Assembly: GCA_958423535.1 (NCBI GenBank)
Contig: CATZRJ010000014.1
Location: 1-38,856 of the forward strand
Reading direction: 5' to 3'
Length of the DNA: 38,856 nt
Origin: an uncultured Collinsella sp.
GTDB taxonomy: Bacteria > Actinomycetota > Coriobacteriia > Coriobacteriales > Coriobacteriaceae
A model generated the notes under the pieces. The model did not search any database. It was given only the letters and a program-made list of their open reading frames with translations, and was not told the origin of the DNA. Numbering within the stretch: position 1 is the stretch's first letter; every line of letters starts with the position of its first letter. Of the stretch, positions 8,202-16,914 are shown piece by piece. The position numbers and the translations under genes are program-made.

Positions 8202-8371
8202 GGAAAGTGTGACCCGGTTTTTGGCTGAATAGTGGGTCGCGGTTTCCGGATGGAGCGGGTTGCGGAAAGCGCGACCCGGAATATCGCCCTGAGGTGGGAT
8301 GCCGTTTCCCCGACGGGGCTCAATCGGAAAGCGTATCCCATTTTGAGGCGGCAAAACGGGATGCGCTTTCC
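8202..8371. repeat. Three tandem 46-bp palindromes, family F, period 62 bp
   Basis: Units at 8202-8247, 8264-8309 and 8326-8371 each run from GGAAAG(T/C)G to a matching (G/C)(G/C)(G/T)TTTCC and are exactly 46 bp. Spacers of 16 bases between them are unrelated. A fourth unit of identical length is at 28258-28303. Typical left arm: GGAAAGCGCGACCCGG. Confidence 0.8.
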
Positions 8372-8412
8372 GCGTGGCAGAGTTGCTGCGGCCGCGTTGA
8401 GCAGCGGCCCCG

Positions 8413-9078
8413 TTATTCGCCCAGAATCAGCGCCGCGAGCTCTTCTTGCGTATCCACCACGTAGTCGGCGCCGGCAGCCTCGAGTTCGCCGCGGCCGCGG
8501 AAGCCCCAGCTGACGCCCGCACTCTTAAGGCCGGCGTTGTGGCCGGTCAAGATATCGACATTGGAATCGCCCACATAGAGCGTGGCCGCCGGATTGGCGC
8601 CCAGCTCTTCCATCACATGCAGCGTGACGGGAGCCTCGGGCTTGGGCGGAAACGCATCAACACGGCCCTGCACCAGCGCAAAGCGCTCGGAACCAAAGTA
8701 CTTCTCGATAAGCGGGGCCGCCGAGACATGGTCCTTGTTGGTGAGCACGGCAAGCTGCACCCCCGCGGCGCGCAGGCGGTCGAGCATCTCAATCGTGCCG
8801 GCATAGGGAGCGGTGTGGTCTTCCTTATGCTCGCCGTAATGAGCCCTAAACTCGGCAAGCGTCTGCTCAAACATACGGTCGTCGCCCGCATATTCGGCCG
8901 GCATAAAACGCTCAACCAGCTTGAGCATGCCGTTTCCCACCTTGTAGCGGTAGGCGTCTACGTCAAACGTGGGCCAGCCGTGCATCTCGCAGGTATGGTT
9001 GCCGGCTGCTGCCAAGTCCTCGAGCGTGTTGAGGATGGTGCCGTCAAGGTCAAAGATCACGGTGGAAAAAGCAGCCAT
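8413..9078 (-). CDS. HAD-superfamily hydrolase, phosphoglycolate-phosphatase-like
   Basis: A 221-residue HAD subfamily IA phosphatase. Motif I is VIFDLDGTILNT at the N-terminus (nucleophile Asp plus general acid Asp), motif II is LAVLTNKDH (about residue 110), and motif III/IV is TLYVGDSNVDI (about residue 170), preceded by the conserved PKP segment (FPPKPEAPVTL). A helical cap lies between motifs I and II. The ATG at 9076-9078 follows GGGAG and is chosen over a start 14 codons upstream. Members remove phosphate from small metabolites such as 2-phosphoglycolate; the actual substrate is not clear. It is a single gene, transcribed away from the riboswitch region. Confidence 0.88.
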   Translation of the reverse strand: MAAFSTVIFDLDGTILNTLEDLAAAGNHTCEMHGWPTFDVDAYRYKVGNGMLKLVERFMPAEYAGDDRMFEQTLAEFRAHYGEHKEDHTAPYAGTIEMLDRLRAAGVQLAVLTNKDHVSAAPLIEKYFGSERFALVQGRVDAFPPKPEAPVTLHVMEELGANPAATLYVGDSNVDILTGHNAGLKSAGVSWGFRGRGELEAAGADYVVDTQEELAALILGE

Positions 9079-9296
9079 AGGTACGCTCCCATCTAAATAG
9101 CTCACGTAAACGACAACCATAATAGCGCGTGCCGCCCAGCCGGGAATGGGCGGTCAAAAGTCCCGCGGGGGACATTCGGGCCGCTCAATCTTGTGGGCGG
9201 GTTTGGTTCGTCAGCGGCCTGGTGGCGATAGAGGTTGCCTATAGGCGGTTATCCGGGAGCCATATGGCTCGGGTATGGCGGTTTTTGTGTAGTGCA

Positions 9297-9326
9297 TTGA
9301 CCGATTTACCTGCGGTAACGTACACT
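9297..9326 (+). promoter_or_regulatory. Promoter upstream of the cobalamin riboswitch
   Basis: TTGACC (9297-9302), an 18-base spacer and TACACT (9321-9326). Its position, about 25 bases before the riboswitch P1 stem, fits transcription of the leader. Confidence 0.65.
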
Positions 9327-9350
9327 TCTTCCGTTAAAAAATAGAAGCCG

Positions 9351-9456
9351 GAGCACGGGTGCGCGCGAGCGCATAAAGGGGAATCGGGTGAGAATCCCGA
9401 GCAAGGCGGTTACTGTGTGCGGGCGCGCCCGCGAGCCAGATTACCTGCCCGCGCTC
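9351..9456 (+). promoter_or_regulatory. Cobalamin (adenosylcobalamin) riboswitch
   Basis: The conserved core is clear: AAAGGGGAATCGGGTGAGAA then TCCCGAGC (9375-9402), GTTACTGTG (about 9409-9417), and the B12-box-like GAGCCAGATTACCTGCCC (9433-9450). GAGCACGGG (9351-9359) pairs with CCCGCGCTC (9448-9456) with one mismatch, closing the element as P1. Cobalamin riboswitches normally repress expression when B12 is plentiful. Only one gene follows, the large surface protein. How the switch acts (terminator or start-site masking) is not obvious; the start codon is about 180 bases further on. Confidence 0.92.
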
Positions 9457-9634
9457 TTCTCGAAACCGAGGGCCTCTCTGTTTGCCGCTGGATTCCGGTC
9501 TACAAGGGGTGCTGCTGAGCGTGCGTTTTGCTGCCGATAGGGTGGCTGACGTGCGCCTTTGTGCTGCCGGGGTATCGCCTGTCCCGCCTTCTTCGCCATG
9601 GCTCTATTGCAGGTTCGCGAAAGAAGGAGAACGG

Positions 9635-12600
9635 GTGACGCGAAACAACATTATGCTCAAGCGCCTGGGAGCCGCTGCTTTCTCGGTGCTGCTCGTCTGG
9701 TCGATGCCGGGTACGTCGGCATTTGCCGAGGGCGTGGCAGAGATCGCTGTGCAGGCGCAGACCCAGGCCTCGCAGCAGGCGGATGCTGCCGAGAATGCCG
9801 ACGAGTCGAGTTTCACTGCGGACGAGCGGACGGGTGCTGAAGGCGCCGAGGCGTCGGCGGACGAGGCAAGATCCGACGTTGCTCCGTCTGCCGATGAGGG
9901 GCTTGCCGCCGTGCTGGGTGCGAACGGGCAGAATGCCGCCGCGGCGGACGTCGACGACGAGGATGCCGATGCTCAGCAGACACGCGGCGCGCGCGTCGCC
10001 AAGGCCGGCGAGACGGTGACGGTCTCTTCTGCCGATGGGCTGCCCACCACCATCGAGCCCGGGGCTGTCGTGAAGCTCGCGGCGAATATCAGCCTTGAGG
10101 CTGACCAACAGATCGAGACCGTGGCCGGTACGCTCGATGGCCAGGGCCACAGCATCGTGCTCAACGGCAAGACGCTGGCGAAGAGCGTGGCTGGTACGGT
10201 ACAGAATCTGGGCGTGACGGGCCGGGCAACCATGGGCGATTATGAGGGCGCCCTTGCGATCAATTGCTCGGGAACCGTGCAGATGTGCTGGTCGACGGCG
10301 GCTTTGAGCGATGACGGCTCCTGGGCCGATTACGGTGGCCTGGTGGGAACGCTCAACGGTGGATCTGTAATCAACTCCTACGTTTCCGGATCGATGTCGG
10401 GTTTTTGCGCCCACGGTCTTGTTGGATATTACAAGTCTGGCACCGTGGCCAACAATCTGTTCACTGCGGGCAATCAGGCGTGCGGCTACAAGGTCGATTC
10501 TTCCTTCGGCAGCAAAATCTCTGTCGACGAGCTCAAGACCCAGGTCTCGGTCGATAAGCTCAACACCGATGTCCCTGCCACCGGCTTTACCTGGTCTGCG
10601 CAGGGCGGTTTGCCCGTGCTGATTTCGGGCGGCGCTGCGGCTGTTGTGAACAAGGATGCCCTCAAGGCTGCGATTGACGATGCCAGCGCCAAGGTCGAGG
10701 ACGGCTACACGGCCGAGAGCTGGTCCAAGTTCGCTGAGGCCCTTGTGAGCGCTCAAGATGTCTACGCCAACGATGACGCCAAGCAGGCCGAGGTCAACGC
10801 CGCAACCAAGACGCTCGCCGATGCCATTGCCGCGCTCGAGAAGCCCAAGCCCACCGAGCCCGTGGCTCAGCCGCAGAACGTAGTGCACCTGAGCTCGCAG
10901 AGCGACCTCGAAAATAGGTTCAAACCCGCCGACGCCGACGCCTACTACGTTCTCGACAACGACGTCACCATCGATGACAGCTGGTTCTTTGCCCCCACGG
11001 GCATGCTCGCGGGCACGCTTGATGGACAGGGCCACACCATCACCTTCGCCAACGGCGGCGGCGTGAAGTCGCTCATGGACGGCGTTGCCTCCACGGGCGT
11101 GGTGCAGAACATCTCGTTTTCCGGTGAACTCAAGCAGGCGACGGACGGCAAGGCGTTCGGCCCCCTGGGCAACAAGGTTCAGGGTGCCGTGCTCAACTGC
11201 TCCACGAGTGTGACCGGCAAGGGCGTCGCGGGCTTTGCGCGTACGCTCGACGGCGGCATCGTGTCCAACTGCGTGTCGACCTCCGAGGGCACAGCGGGCG
11301 CGCTGTTCGCGACCTATAGCGCGGGCCAGCTCGTCAACACCTACTGGGGCGCATTCCTCACCAACAAGATGGACGCTCCCGCCTCGGCGCTCGTCAACTC
11401 CTATGCCGTCGACCCCGCCGACATGGCCACCGATGCCTTCGCCGATCTCATCAACGCCAACTGCGGCGCCAACGGCAGCAGCTGGGGTATCGATAAAAAT
11501 GGCACGCCGGTCTTTGGCTCGGGCAACAGCTACCAGGCGCCCGAGGACACCACGCCCGACGACGCCTACACCGTGAGCTTCACGGCCAACGACGGCACCA
11601 GCCAGACAGTTGCCGGCCATATGCTCGAGGTTTCGCCTGATGCTGTGGACGCCTACCGCAAACTTGGCGTCTTTGCACTTAAGGGCGTCCCGGCCACGAG
11701 TACCATCACCTGGGGCACCGATGACGCCAACCGCGGCAACATCGGTATCAACGAGTCCACGGGTGAGCTCTACGTCTACGACAAGGCTACTGGCACGGTG
11801 ACCGCCACCGAGCACAAGGGCGATGGCTCCGAGCAGACCGTGGCTACCATCAAGATCAAGGCCAAGGCCAAGCAGTTCGACGACTTTGAGCTGTGGTATC
11901 GTGCCTCCGACGGCACCGTGAGCAACGTGACCGATGGTGCGGCTACCGTCCAGGGCTCCGAGGTGCGCAACCTCGAGATTCGCGTGCATTACGTCGACGC
12001 CGATAAGGGCGAGTACGTGCCCGTTTCGTTCAGCCGCTTCCACTTTGCCTCGAGCGATCCTACGACCATCTACAGCAACGACTACTCGGCCTGCTTTTAC
12101 TTCAAGCATGCCGGCAGTGCCACGATCACCGTTGCCCCGCGCGACGCCGCATCTGCGGGCGCCGGCTCCAAGAGCGTGACGCTGACGTCCGAAGCCGTGG
12201 CCGCTACGTCCATCTCGATGGGCTATAACGAGGACGGCGCCACCGTCTACCTGCAGGGCCGCAACCCACTCTCCGAACGCGGCGCGTTTTTGACCGATCA
12301 CGCACGCCCGGTGGTGGCGCCCGACAACGCCACCAACCGCGACAACTTTACCGTGACGAGCAGCGATCCTGCCGTGGCGGCCTACACCACCGCGGGCGAG
12401 ATCGGCTACACGGCGTACAAGGCTGGCACCACCACGTTTACTGCGACGCTGCCCGACACGGACGCCGATGGCAAGGTCATCAGCGCGTCGTGCGACGTGA
12501 CTTATGCTTACCAAAATCCGCTTGCGAGCGTGACGGCCGGCACGGACAGCCTCTACCTCAAGGCCGGTTCGGCGCAAAAGCTCGACCTGACCTTTACCGG

Positions 12601-14146
12601 TAAGAACGACGCGGACGGCTGGAGCGTGACCGAGCCCGGCCTCATCTGGACGTTCAAGACGCTCGACGGCAAGGACGCCTCGGGTATCGTGGGCATCGAC
12701 CGCAACGAGAAGGGCGCCTGGAAGCACGTCGACGGCGCTCCCGACGACGGCCTGTACGTGGCCTCGAGCGACTACGCGGTGACGGCGCTTTCGGCCGGCA
12801 CGGTGGTCGCGACGGGTACGCCGGTGGACGCGACCGCCGGTGCCGAGCCCGTGACGCTTACCATCACCGTGGCCGGCGTGGCCGCGAGCCCCGCTACGAG
12901 TGAGTCCGCCTCGGCGGGCATCGATGCCGCTGCTGCGTTCATCGACGCGCGCCGCAGCTCTGACGCCTTCCGGTACGGCGACGAGTGGGAGATTTACGAC
13001 TTTGCCATGGCGGGCCGCACGATCGATTCCGGGCTGCTCGACAACTACCACGCCTCGCTGGCCGAGCACAAGGCCGAGTGGGGAAGCGCGACCTGCGCTC
13101 TGACCGAGACCGAGCGTGTGGCGCTGGCTCTCTCCGCCATCGGCGAGGACATCACCGACTATGACGGCGTCAACCTGGTCGAGCTCATCTGCAGCCGCAC
13201 CGATATGATGCGCGCCAACGAGAAAATCTTCGCGCTGATGGCGCTCAATGCGAGCGGGTCGGATACACCCGCCGGTTCCGCCTGGACGCGCGCGAGCCTC
13301 GTGGACGCCGTCTGTGAGCTCCTCGGTAGCGGCGACGCTGTGGAAGGTACGCGTCTGGGCGACGTGGACCTGACGGCCATGTCGATCCAGGCCGTGGCGC
13401 CCTATGCGGGCGACACCAAGGTCGATGCTGCCATCGAGAATGGCCTCTCCTACCTCAAGGGCAAGATGAGCGCGGGTACCTGTGACTTCGGCTCTGCCGA
13501 GGCCAATGCCCAGGTGATCCTCGCGCTGCTTTCGCTCGACCGAGATCCGGCCAATCCCGTCAACGGGTTTGCAAATGCTGTGACCAACGTTGTCTGCGCG
13601 CTGGACCTGTACCGCGTGGACGGCGGCAACGGCTACGCGCACAGCAAGGGCGGCGCGGCCAACGCCATGGCGACCGAGCAGGCGCTCCGCGCGCTCACGA
13701 CGTATCGTGTCTCCTCGGGAGAGACGATTGCCTGGAAGACGGCCGTGACGGCGGGCAAGGGCTCGAGCAGCAAGGACCCGCAGAAGCCCACGGTGGCGCC
13801 GGGCGTCCTGACGCCGGGTGCCGGGTCGGACGGCGGTGCCGGCAACGGGACCGGTGGTTTTGCGGGCGTAATGGCTCCTGTGGCCGCCAAGGCAGCTGGT
13901 GATTCCAAGGTCGAGACTGTATCCGGCAAGAAGGATTCGACGGAGTCTTCCGTCGCCGGTAAGACGGACAAGAGCGCCAAAAAGTCGGGCACGTCCGGCA
14001 AGACCGCCGTGTTGAGCGCCGGCGCCGCCAACAAGGCTGCGGACGCGGGTTCAAACGGCTTTGCTATCGCTGGCGTTGCCGTGGGCATCGTCGGTATCGG
14101 GGCCGTCGGCGGCTGGTTTGTCTACACCAAACGCCGCGCGGCGTAG
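9635..14146 (+). CDS. Giant B12-controlled surface protein with beta-helix, FIVAR and alpha-toroid regions
   Basis: A 1503-residue exported protein starting at GTG 9635 (GAAGGAG five bases upstream). In order: signal peptide (1-31, cut after AFA); Ala/Asp/Glu-rich stretch to ~125; GLUG-like beta-helix (~127-335, GTLDGQGHSIVLNG); FIVAR-like helical segment (~338-405); second beta-helix (~412-635); Ig-like beta region (~640-1085); alpha/alpha-toroid segment (~1090-1365) with prenyltransferase-repeat/transcobalamin-like signatures DVDLTAMSIQAVAPYAGD, SAEANAQVILALLSLD and MATEQALRALTTYR; low-complexity linker; final membrane span (~1475-1498) and TKRRAA. There is no LPXTG. A cobalamin riboswitch lies directly upstream. 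I infer cell-surface corrinoid capture, by analogy with toroid-fold B12 binders; adhesion is the alternative. No transporter is adjacent. Confidence 0.85.
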   Translation: MTRNNIMLKRLGAAAFSVLLVWSMPGTSAFAEGVAEIAVQAQTQASQQADAAENADESSFTADERTGAEGAEASADEARSDVAPSADEGLAAVLGANGQNAAAADVDDEDADAQQTRGARVAKAGETVTVSSADGLPTTIEPGAVVKLAANISLEADQQIETVAGTLDGQGHSIVLNGKTLAKSVAGTVQNLGVTGRATMGDYEGALAINCSGTVQMCWSTAALSDDGSWADYGGLVGTLNGGSVINSYVSGSMSGFCAHGLVGYYKSGTVANNLFTAGNQACGYKVDSSFGSKISVDELKTQVSVDKLNTDVPATGFTWSAQGGLPVLISGGAAAVVNKDALKAAIDDASAKVEDGYTAESWSKFAEALVSAQDVYANDDAKQAEVNAATKTLADAIAALEKPKPTEPVAQPQNVVHLSSQSDLENRFKPADADAYYVLDNDVTIDDSWFFAPTGMLAGTLDGQGHTITFANGGGVKSLMDGVASTGVVQNISFSGELKQATDGKAFGPLGNKVQGAVLNCSTSVTGKGVAGFARTLDGGIVSNCVSTSEGTAGALFATYSAGQLVNTYWGAFLTNKMDAPASALVNSYAVDPADMATDAFADLINANCGANGSSWGIDKNGTPVFGSGNSYQAPEDTTPDDAYTVSFTANDGTSQTVAGHMLEVSPDAVDAYRKLGVFALKGVPATSTITWGTDDANRGNIGINESTGELYVYDKATGTVTATEHKGDGSEQTVATIKIKAKAKQFDDFELWYRASDGTVSNVTDGAATVQGSEVRNLEIRVHYVDADKGEYVPVSFSRFHFASSDPTTIYSNDYSACFYFKHAGSATITVAPRDAASAGAGSKSVTLTSEAVAATSISMGYNEDGATVYLQGRNPLSERGAFLTDHARPVVAPDNATNRDNFTVTSSDPAVAAYTTAGEIGYTAYKAGTTTFTATLPDTDADGKVISASCDVTYAYQNPLASVTAGTDSLYLKAGSAQKLDLTFTGKNDADGWSVTEPGLIWTFKTLDGKDASGIVGIDRNEKGAWKHVDGAPDDGLYVASSDYAVTALSAGTVVATGTPVDATAGAEPVTLTITVAGVAASPATSESASAGIDAAAAFIDARRSSDAFRYGDEWEIYDFAMAGRTIDSGLLDNYHASLAEHKAEWGSATCALTETERVALALSAIGEDITDYDGVNLVELICSRTDMMRANEKIFALMALNASGSDTPAGSAWTRASLVDAVCELLGSGDAVEGTRLGDVDLTAMSIQAVAPYAGDTKVDAAIENGLSYLKGKMSAGTCDFGSAEANAQVILALLSLDRDPANPVNGFANAVTNVVCALDLYRVDGGNGYAHSKGGAANAMATEQALRALTTYRVSSGETIAWKTAVTAGKGSSSKDPQKPTVAPGVLTPGAGSDGGAGNGTGGFAGVMAPVAAKAAGDSKVETVSGKKDSTESSVAGKTDKSAKKSGTSGKTAVLSAGAANKAADAGSNGFAIAGVAVGIVGIGAVGGWFVYTKRRAA

Positions 14147-14198
14147 CGAACCTCTGCCTACCAGGTAAATACTGCAAGGAGTATGGTCTTGCAAAGCG

Positions 14199-14235
14199 AA
14201 GGGCCCCCTGCCGATTAGCTCGGCAGGGGGCCCTT
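14199..14235. terminator. Bidirectional terminator between surface-protein gene and hypE
   Basis: AAGGGCCCCCTGCCGA (14199-14214) and TCGGCAGGGGGCCCTT (14220-14235) form a perfect 16-bp stem with a 5-base loop, between two convergent genes. T-runs are short on both sides. Confidence 0.8.
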
Positions 14236-14325
14236 CCATCTCCCCGCAGTTTGAGTGGGGCAACGTCCCAGTGAAAATGGGCGGGCCGATTGTGGCCGGA
14301 TGCTGGGCAGCTTGCAGAGCAGCTG

Positions 14326-15360
14326 CTAGCAAATTCTCGGCAGCTGCTCTCCCACGAGCATGTCGAGGATACGAGTCGAGCCCCAGCCGGTGCGCACGCG
14401 CACGGCGGGGCGGGCGTCTTCGGCAAGCGGCAGCACGCGACCGATGATGGCGGCATTCTCGCCGTAGCGGGCGGCGCGCATGGCGCTCAGCGCGGCATCG
14501 GCTTGCTCGGCCGGCACGACGGCAACCATCTTGCCCTCGTTTGCCACCTGCAGCACATCGTAGCCGAGCATCTCGCAGGCGGCCTGCACGTCGGGACGCA
14601 CGGGCACGGCATCCTCGTCGACCTCCATGGCAACACCGCTGGCCTGGGCAAACTCGTTGAGTGTGGACGCCAGACCACCGCGCGTGGGGTCGCGAAAGCA
14701 ACGCGTGTCGGGCGCTGCGGCCAAAACGTCGGCAATCAGGTGGTTGAGCGGCGCGGCGTCGCTTTCAATCGTGCTCGAAAACGCCAAGCCCTCGCGCTGG
14801 CTCATGATGGCGATGCCGTGGTCGCCCAGTGTGCCCGACACCAGGATGACGTCGCCGGGCTGGCAGTTGGCGCCGCTGAGCGCCATGCCCGTGGGAACCT
14901 CGCCCACGCCGGCGGTATTGATATAGACGCCGTCGGCCCCGCCGCGCTCGACCACCTTGGTGTCGCCCGTGATTATGGACACGCCCGCCTCACGCGCCGT
15001 TTCGGCCATCGTCTGCACAATCTGGCGGAGCTTATCCATGGGATAGCCCTCTTCGAGGATAAAGCCACACGATAGGTAGCGCACGTTGGCGCCCGAGGTC
15101 GCGACGTCGTTGACGGTTCCGCACACGGCGAGGCGGCCGATATTGCCACCGGGGAAGAACTGCGGCGAGACTACAAAGCTGTCGGTCGACATGGCGATGC
15201 GCCCGCTCGCGGGCAGCGCGGCCACGCCGGCGTCGTTGCCTTCGAGCAGCTCGGGCGACCCAAAGGCATCCAGAAAGACCTCATCGATGATGCGCTTCAT
15301 CATCTGACCGCCAGAGCCGTGGCCCAACAGGACGGTGCTATCGGTGATGCTATGGGACAT
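14326..15360 (-). CDS. hypE: Hydrogenase maturation protein HypE
   Basis: A 344-residue protein that dehydrates the thiocarbamoyl group on its C-terminal Cys to thiocyanate, the source of CN ligands for the [NiFe] hydrogenase active site. It ends in PRIC, the invariant HypE tail. Also visible are LLGHGSGGQMMKRII at the N-terminus, the segment ALPASGRIAMSTDSFVV (ATP-binding AIRS/PurM fold), and DPTRGGLASTLNE in the middle. Length is normal. The ATG at 15358-15360 is preceded by GGAG eight bases away. It is the last gene of the hyp operon and ends at the terminator at 14199-14235. Its partner HypF is encoded upstream. Confidence 0.97.
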   Translation of the reverse strand: MSHSITDSTVLLGHGSGGQMMKRIIDEVFLDAFGSPELLEGNDAGVAALPASGRIAMSTDSFVVSPQFFPGGNIGRLAVCGTVNDVATSGANVRYLSCGFILEEGYPMDKLRQIVQTMAETAREAGVSIITGDTKVVERGGADGVYINTAGVGEVPTGMALSGANCQPGDVILVSGTLGDHGIAIMSQREGLAFSSTIESDAAPLNHLIADVLAAAPDTRCFRDPTRGGLASTLNEFAQASGVAMEVDEDAVPVRPDVQAACEMLGYDVLQVANEGKMVAVVPAEQADAALSAMRAARYGENAAIIGRVLPLAEDARPAVRVRTGWGSTRILDMLVGEQLPRIC

Positions 15361-15408
15361 ATTCAAAACTCCAATCGTGGGTGGTGCCGGTGTGCGGGTG
15401 CGTCCGGA

Positions 15409-16521
15409 CTAGTCGCGGTAGCGGTAGTACGCCGCGCAGCTGCCCTCGGAGCTCACCATGCACGGGCCGACGGGGTGCTCGGGCGTGCAGGTGCGGCCAA
15501 AGAGCGGGCAGCTGCTCGGCGTAATGGCCCCGCGCAGCACGTCGCCGCAGCGGCACCCACGCGGCTCGACCGTCTCCTCGACGGGCACGTCAAAGCGGGT
15601 GCGGGCATCAAAGCGCGAGAACTTGGGGCGGATGGAAAGGCCCGAGTTGGCAATCGGCCCCAGTCCGCGCCACGTGGTGTCGCACGGCTTAAACACCTGC
15701 TCGACCAGCTGGCGCGCCACGGGGTTGCCGTCTGCGTTGACGCCACGGCGGTAGGCGTTGCCAATCGCGGGCCCGCCCTCGACAACCATCTGGACCAGCA
15801 TGCAGATGCCTTGCAGGATATCGACCGGTTCAAATCCCGTGACCACGCCCGGGGTATCGAATTCGTTGACCAAAAAGCCAAAGGGTGCCAAGCCCGTGAT
15901 GGTGGCGACGTGGCCCGGCAGGATAAAGCCGTCGATGGCGGTCTCGGGGTCGTTGGCGATGGCGCGCAACGCTGGCGGCGTGGTCTTGTGGGCGCAATAG
16001 ACCGAGAAGTTCAAAAGCCCGCGCGCCTCGGCCTCCAGGATGGCGGCGGCGATGGTGGGCGTCGTGGTCTCAAAGCCCACGCCCATAAAAATGACCGGAC
16101 GATTGGGGTTTTGCTCGGCAATGTCGAGCGCGTCGAGCGGGGAATAGACGATGCGGATGTCGCGCCCTGCCGCCTTTTGCGCAGCGAGCGAGGTGGACGA
16201 TCCGGGCACGCGCATCATGTCGCCAAAGGTGGTGATGATGGCGCCGTCTATGTTGGCGAGCGCGATTGCGTGGTCGATGTCGCGGTTGGCGGTAACGCAG
16301 ACGGGGCAGCCCGGTCCGCTCAGCAGCTTGAGCCCGGCCGGCATAATGGAGCGAAAGCCATAGCGGCCGATGCTTACGGTGTGCGTGCCGCAGACTTCCA
16401 TAAGGTTGATGGTGCGGTCGCCGACAAGCTCGCAAATGCGATCGATGAGCTCGCGGGCCAGCTTGGAATCGCGAAATGCCGAAAAGTCGATACCGGAGCG
16501 AGCCGGCTGTCCGGCCGCCAC
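15409..16521 (-). CDS. hypD: Hydrogenase maturation protein HypD
   Basis: A 370-residue iron-sulfur protein that with HypC forms the scaffold on which the Fe(CN)2CO group is built. Family motifs are present: MEVCGTHTVSIGRYG (about residue 42), GPGCPVCVT (about 69), a GFETTTPT segment, and Cys-rich motifs CRCGDVLRG and CPLFGRTCTPEHPVGPC near the C-terminus that bind the [4Fe-4S] cluster. The start is a GTG (16519-16521) whose first base is the last base of the hypC TAG, so the two genes overlap by one base and are probably translationally coupled. This matches the tight HypC-HypD complex. Confidence 0.96.
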   Translation of the reverse strand: MAAGQPARSGIDFSAFRDSKLARELIDRICELVGDRTINLMEVCGTHTVSIGRYGFRSIMPAGLKLLSGPGCPVCVTANRDIDHAIALANIDGAIITTFGDMMRVPGSSTSLAAQKAAGRDIRIVYSPLDALDIAEQNPNRPVIFMGVGFETTTPTIAAAILEAEARGLLNFSVYCAHKTTPPALRAIANDPETAIDGFILPGHVATITGLAPFGFLVNEFDTPGVVTGFEPVDILQGICMLVQMVVEGGPAIGNAYRRGVNADGNPVARQLVEQVFKPCDTTWRGLGPIANSGLSIRPKFSRFDARTRFDVPVEETVEPRGCRCGDVLRGAITPSSCPLFGRTCTPEHPVGPCMVSSEGSCAAYYRYRD

Positions 16522-16781
16522 TAGTATGCCTCGGCCGGGTTGCTGGCCAGTTGGTCTTCTTCGGCCAGCTCGGTCATGGCGTTAACGAGCTCGAGCGTTT
16601 CTTGCGCTTCCTGCTCGTCGACGATCTGGATGCCAAAGCCGGCGTGTACGAGAATATAGTCGCCAACCTGCGCCGTCGGCACGAGTCGCAGCGACACGGG
16701 GCGCTCGATGCCCATCATGTCGACGGTGGCCTTGAGGTCGTCGTCGCGTTTGACTACTTTGCCGGGAACGGCAAGGCACAT
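16521..16781 (-). CDS. hypC: Hydrogenase maturation chaperone HypC
   Basis: An 86-residue protein beginning MCLAVPGKV; Cys2, the residue that holds the iron group, is present. The fold-typical end of the core, VGDYILVHAGFGIQIVDEQEA, is intact, with a short helical tail. HypC binds HypD and delivers the assembled iron centre to the hydrogenase large subunit precursor. The ATG at 16779-16781 follows AAGGGGAAC. It is separated from hypF by 133 bases and overlaps hypD by one base. Confidence 0.96.
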   Translation of the reverse strand: MCLAVPGKVVKRDDDLKATVDMMGIERPVSLRLVPTAQVGDYILVHAGFGIQIVDEQEAQETLELVNAMTELAEEDQLASNPAEAY

Positions 16782-16914
16782 ATTGTTCCCCTTTTATACG
16801 CTTTGCGCTGGATGGGCGCTTAATAATCCACAGTTGATGGTAGCGCTCGCGGGGTTCGCGGGCAAACGCGTTACGCCTGTGAGACGGCTGGGCGCGGCGG
16901 CGTACGAGGGCGAG
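16782..16914. other. 133-base gap between hypF and hypC
   Basis: It is longer than the other spacings in the hyp operon. I see only the hypC ribosome-binding site at its end and no convincing terminator or promoter. An internal promoter for hypCDE is possible but unproven. Confidence 0.35.

Larger units (their letters stand above)
7935..8412. other. Gene-free, repeat-filled gap
   Basis: This 478-base gap has no credible gene. In order it holds a 12-bp hairpin (7938-7965), a nested inverted repeat (7979-8077), two family C hairpins and a fragment (8099-8176), and three tandem family F palindromes (8202-8371). Short reading frames here are artefacts of the repeats. Confidence 0.8.
9079..9634. 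other. Long leader region upstream of the surface-protein gene
   Basis: This 556-base gap holds nothing recognisable in its first ~200 bases apart from the phosphatase promoter area. Then come a promoter (9297-9326), a cobalamin riboswitch (9351-9456), about 165 bases of expression platform without a convincing terminator, and the ribosome-binding site at 9623-9629. Confidence 0.75.

Noticed and set aside
8202..8371. A small CRISPR array
   Set aside because: Repeats are palindromic, diverged and 46 bp with only 16-base spacers, and no cas genes are near.
9500..13642. A 1380-residue open frame on the minus strand opposite the surface protein
   Set aside because: It is a mirror of a high-GC coding gene; it lacks recognisable motifs, has repetitive Gly/Val/Arg/His composition, and the plus strand has a signal peptide, ribosome site and riboswitch.
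13990..14146. LPXTG sortase signal at the end of the surface protein
   Set aside because: Only a hydrophobic span and a short basic tail are present; no LPXTG-like motif precedes it.
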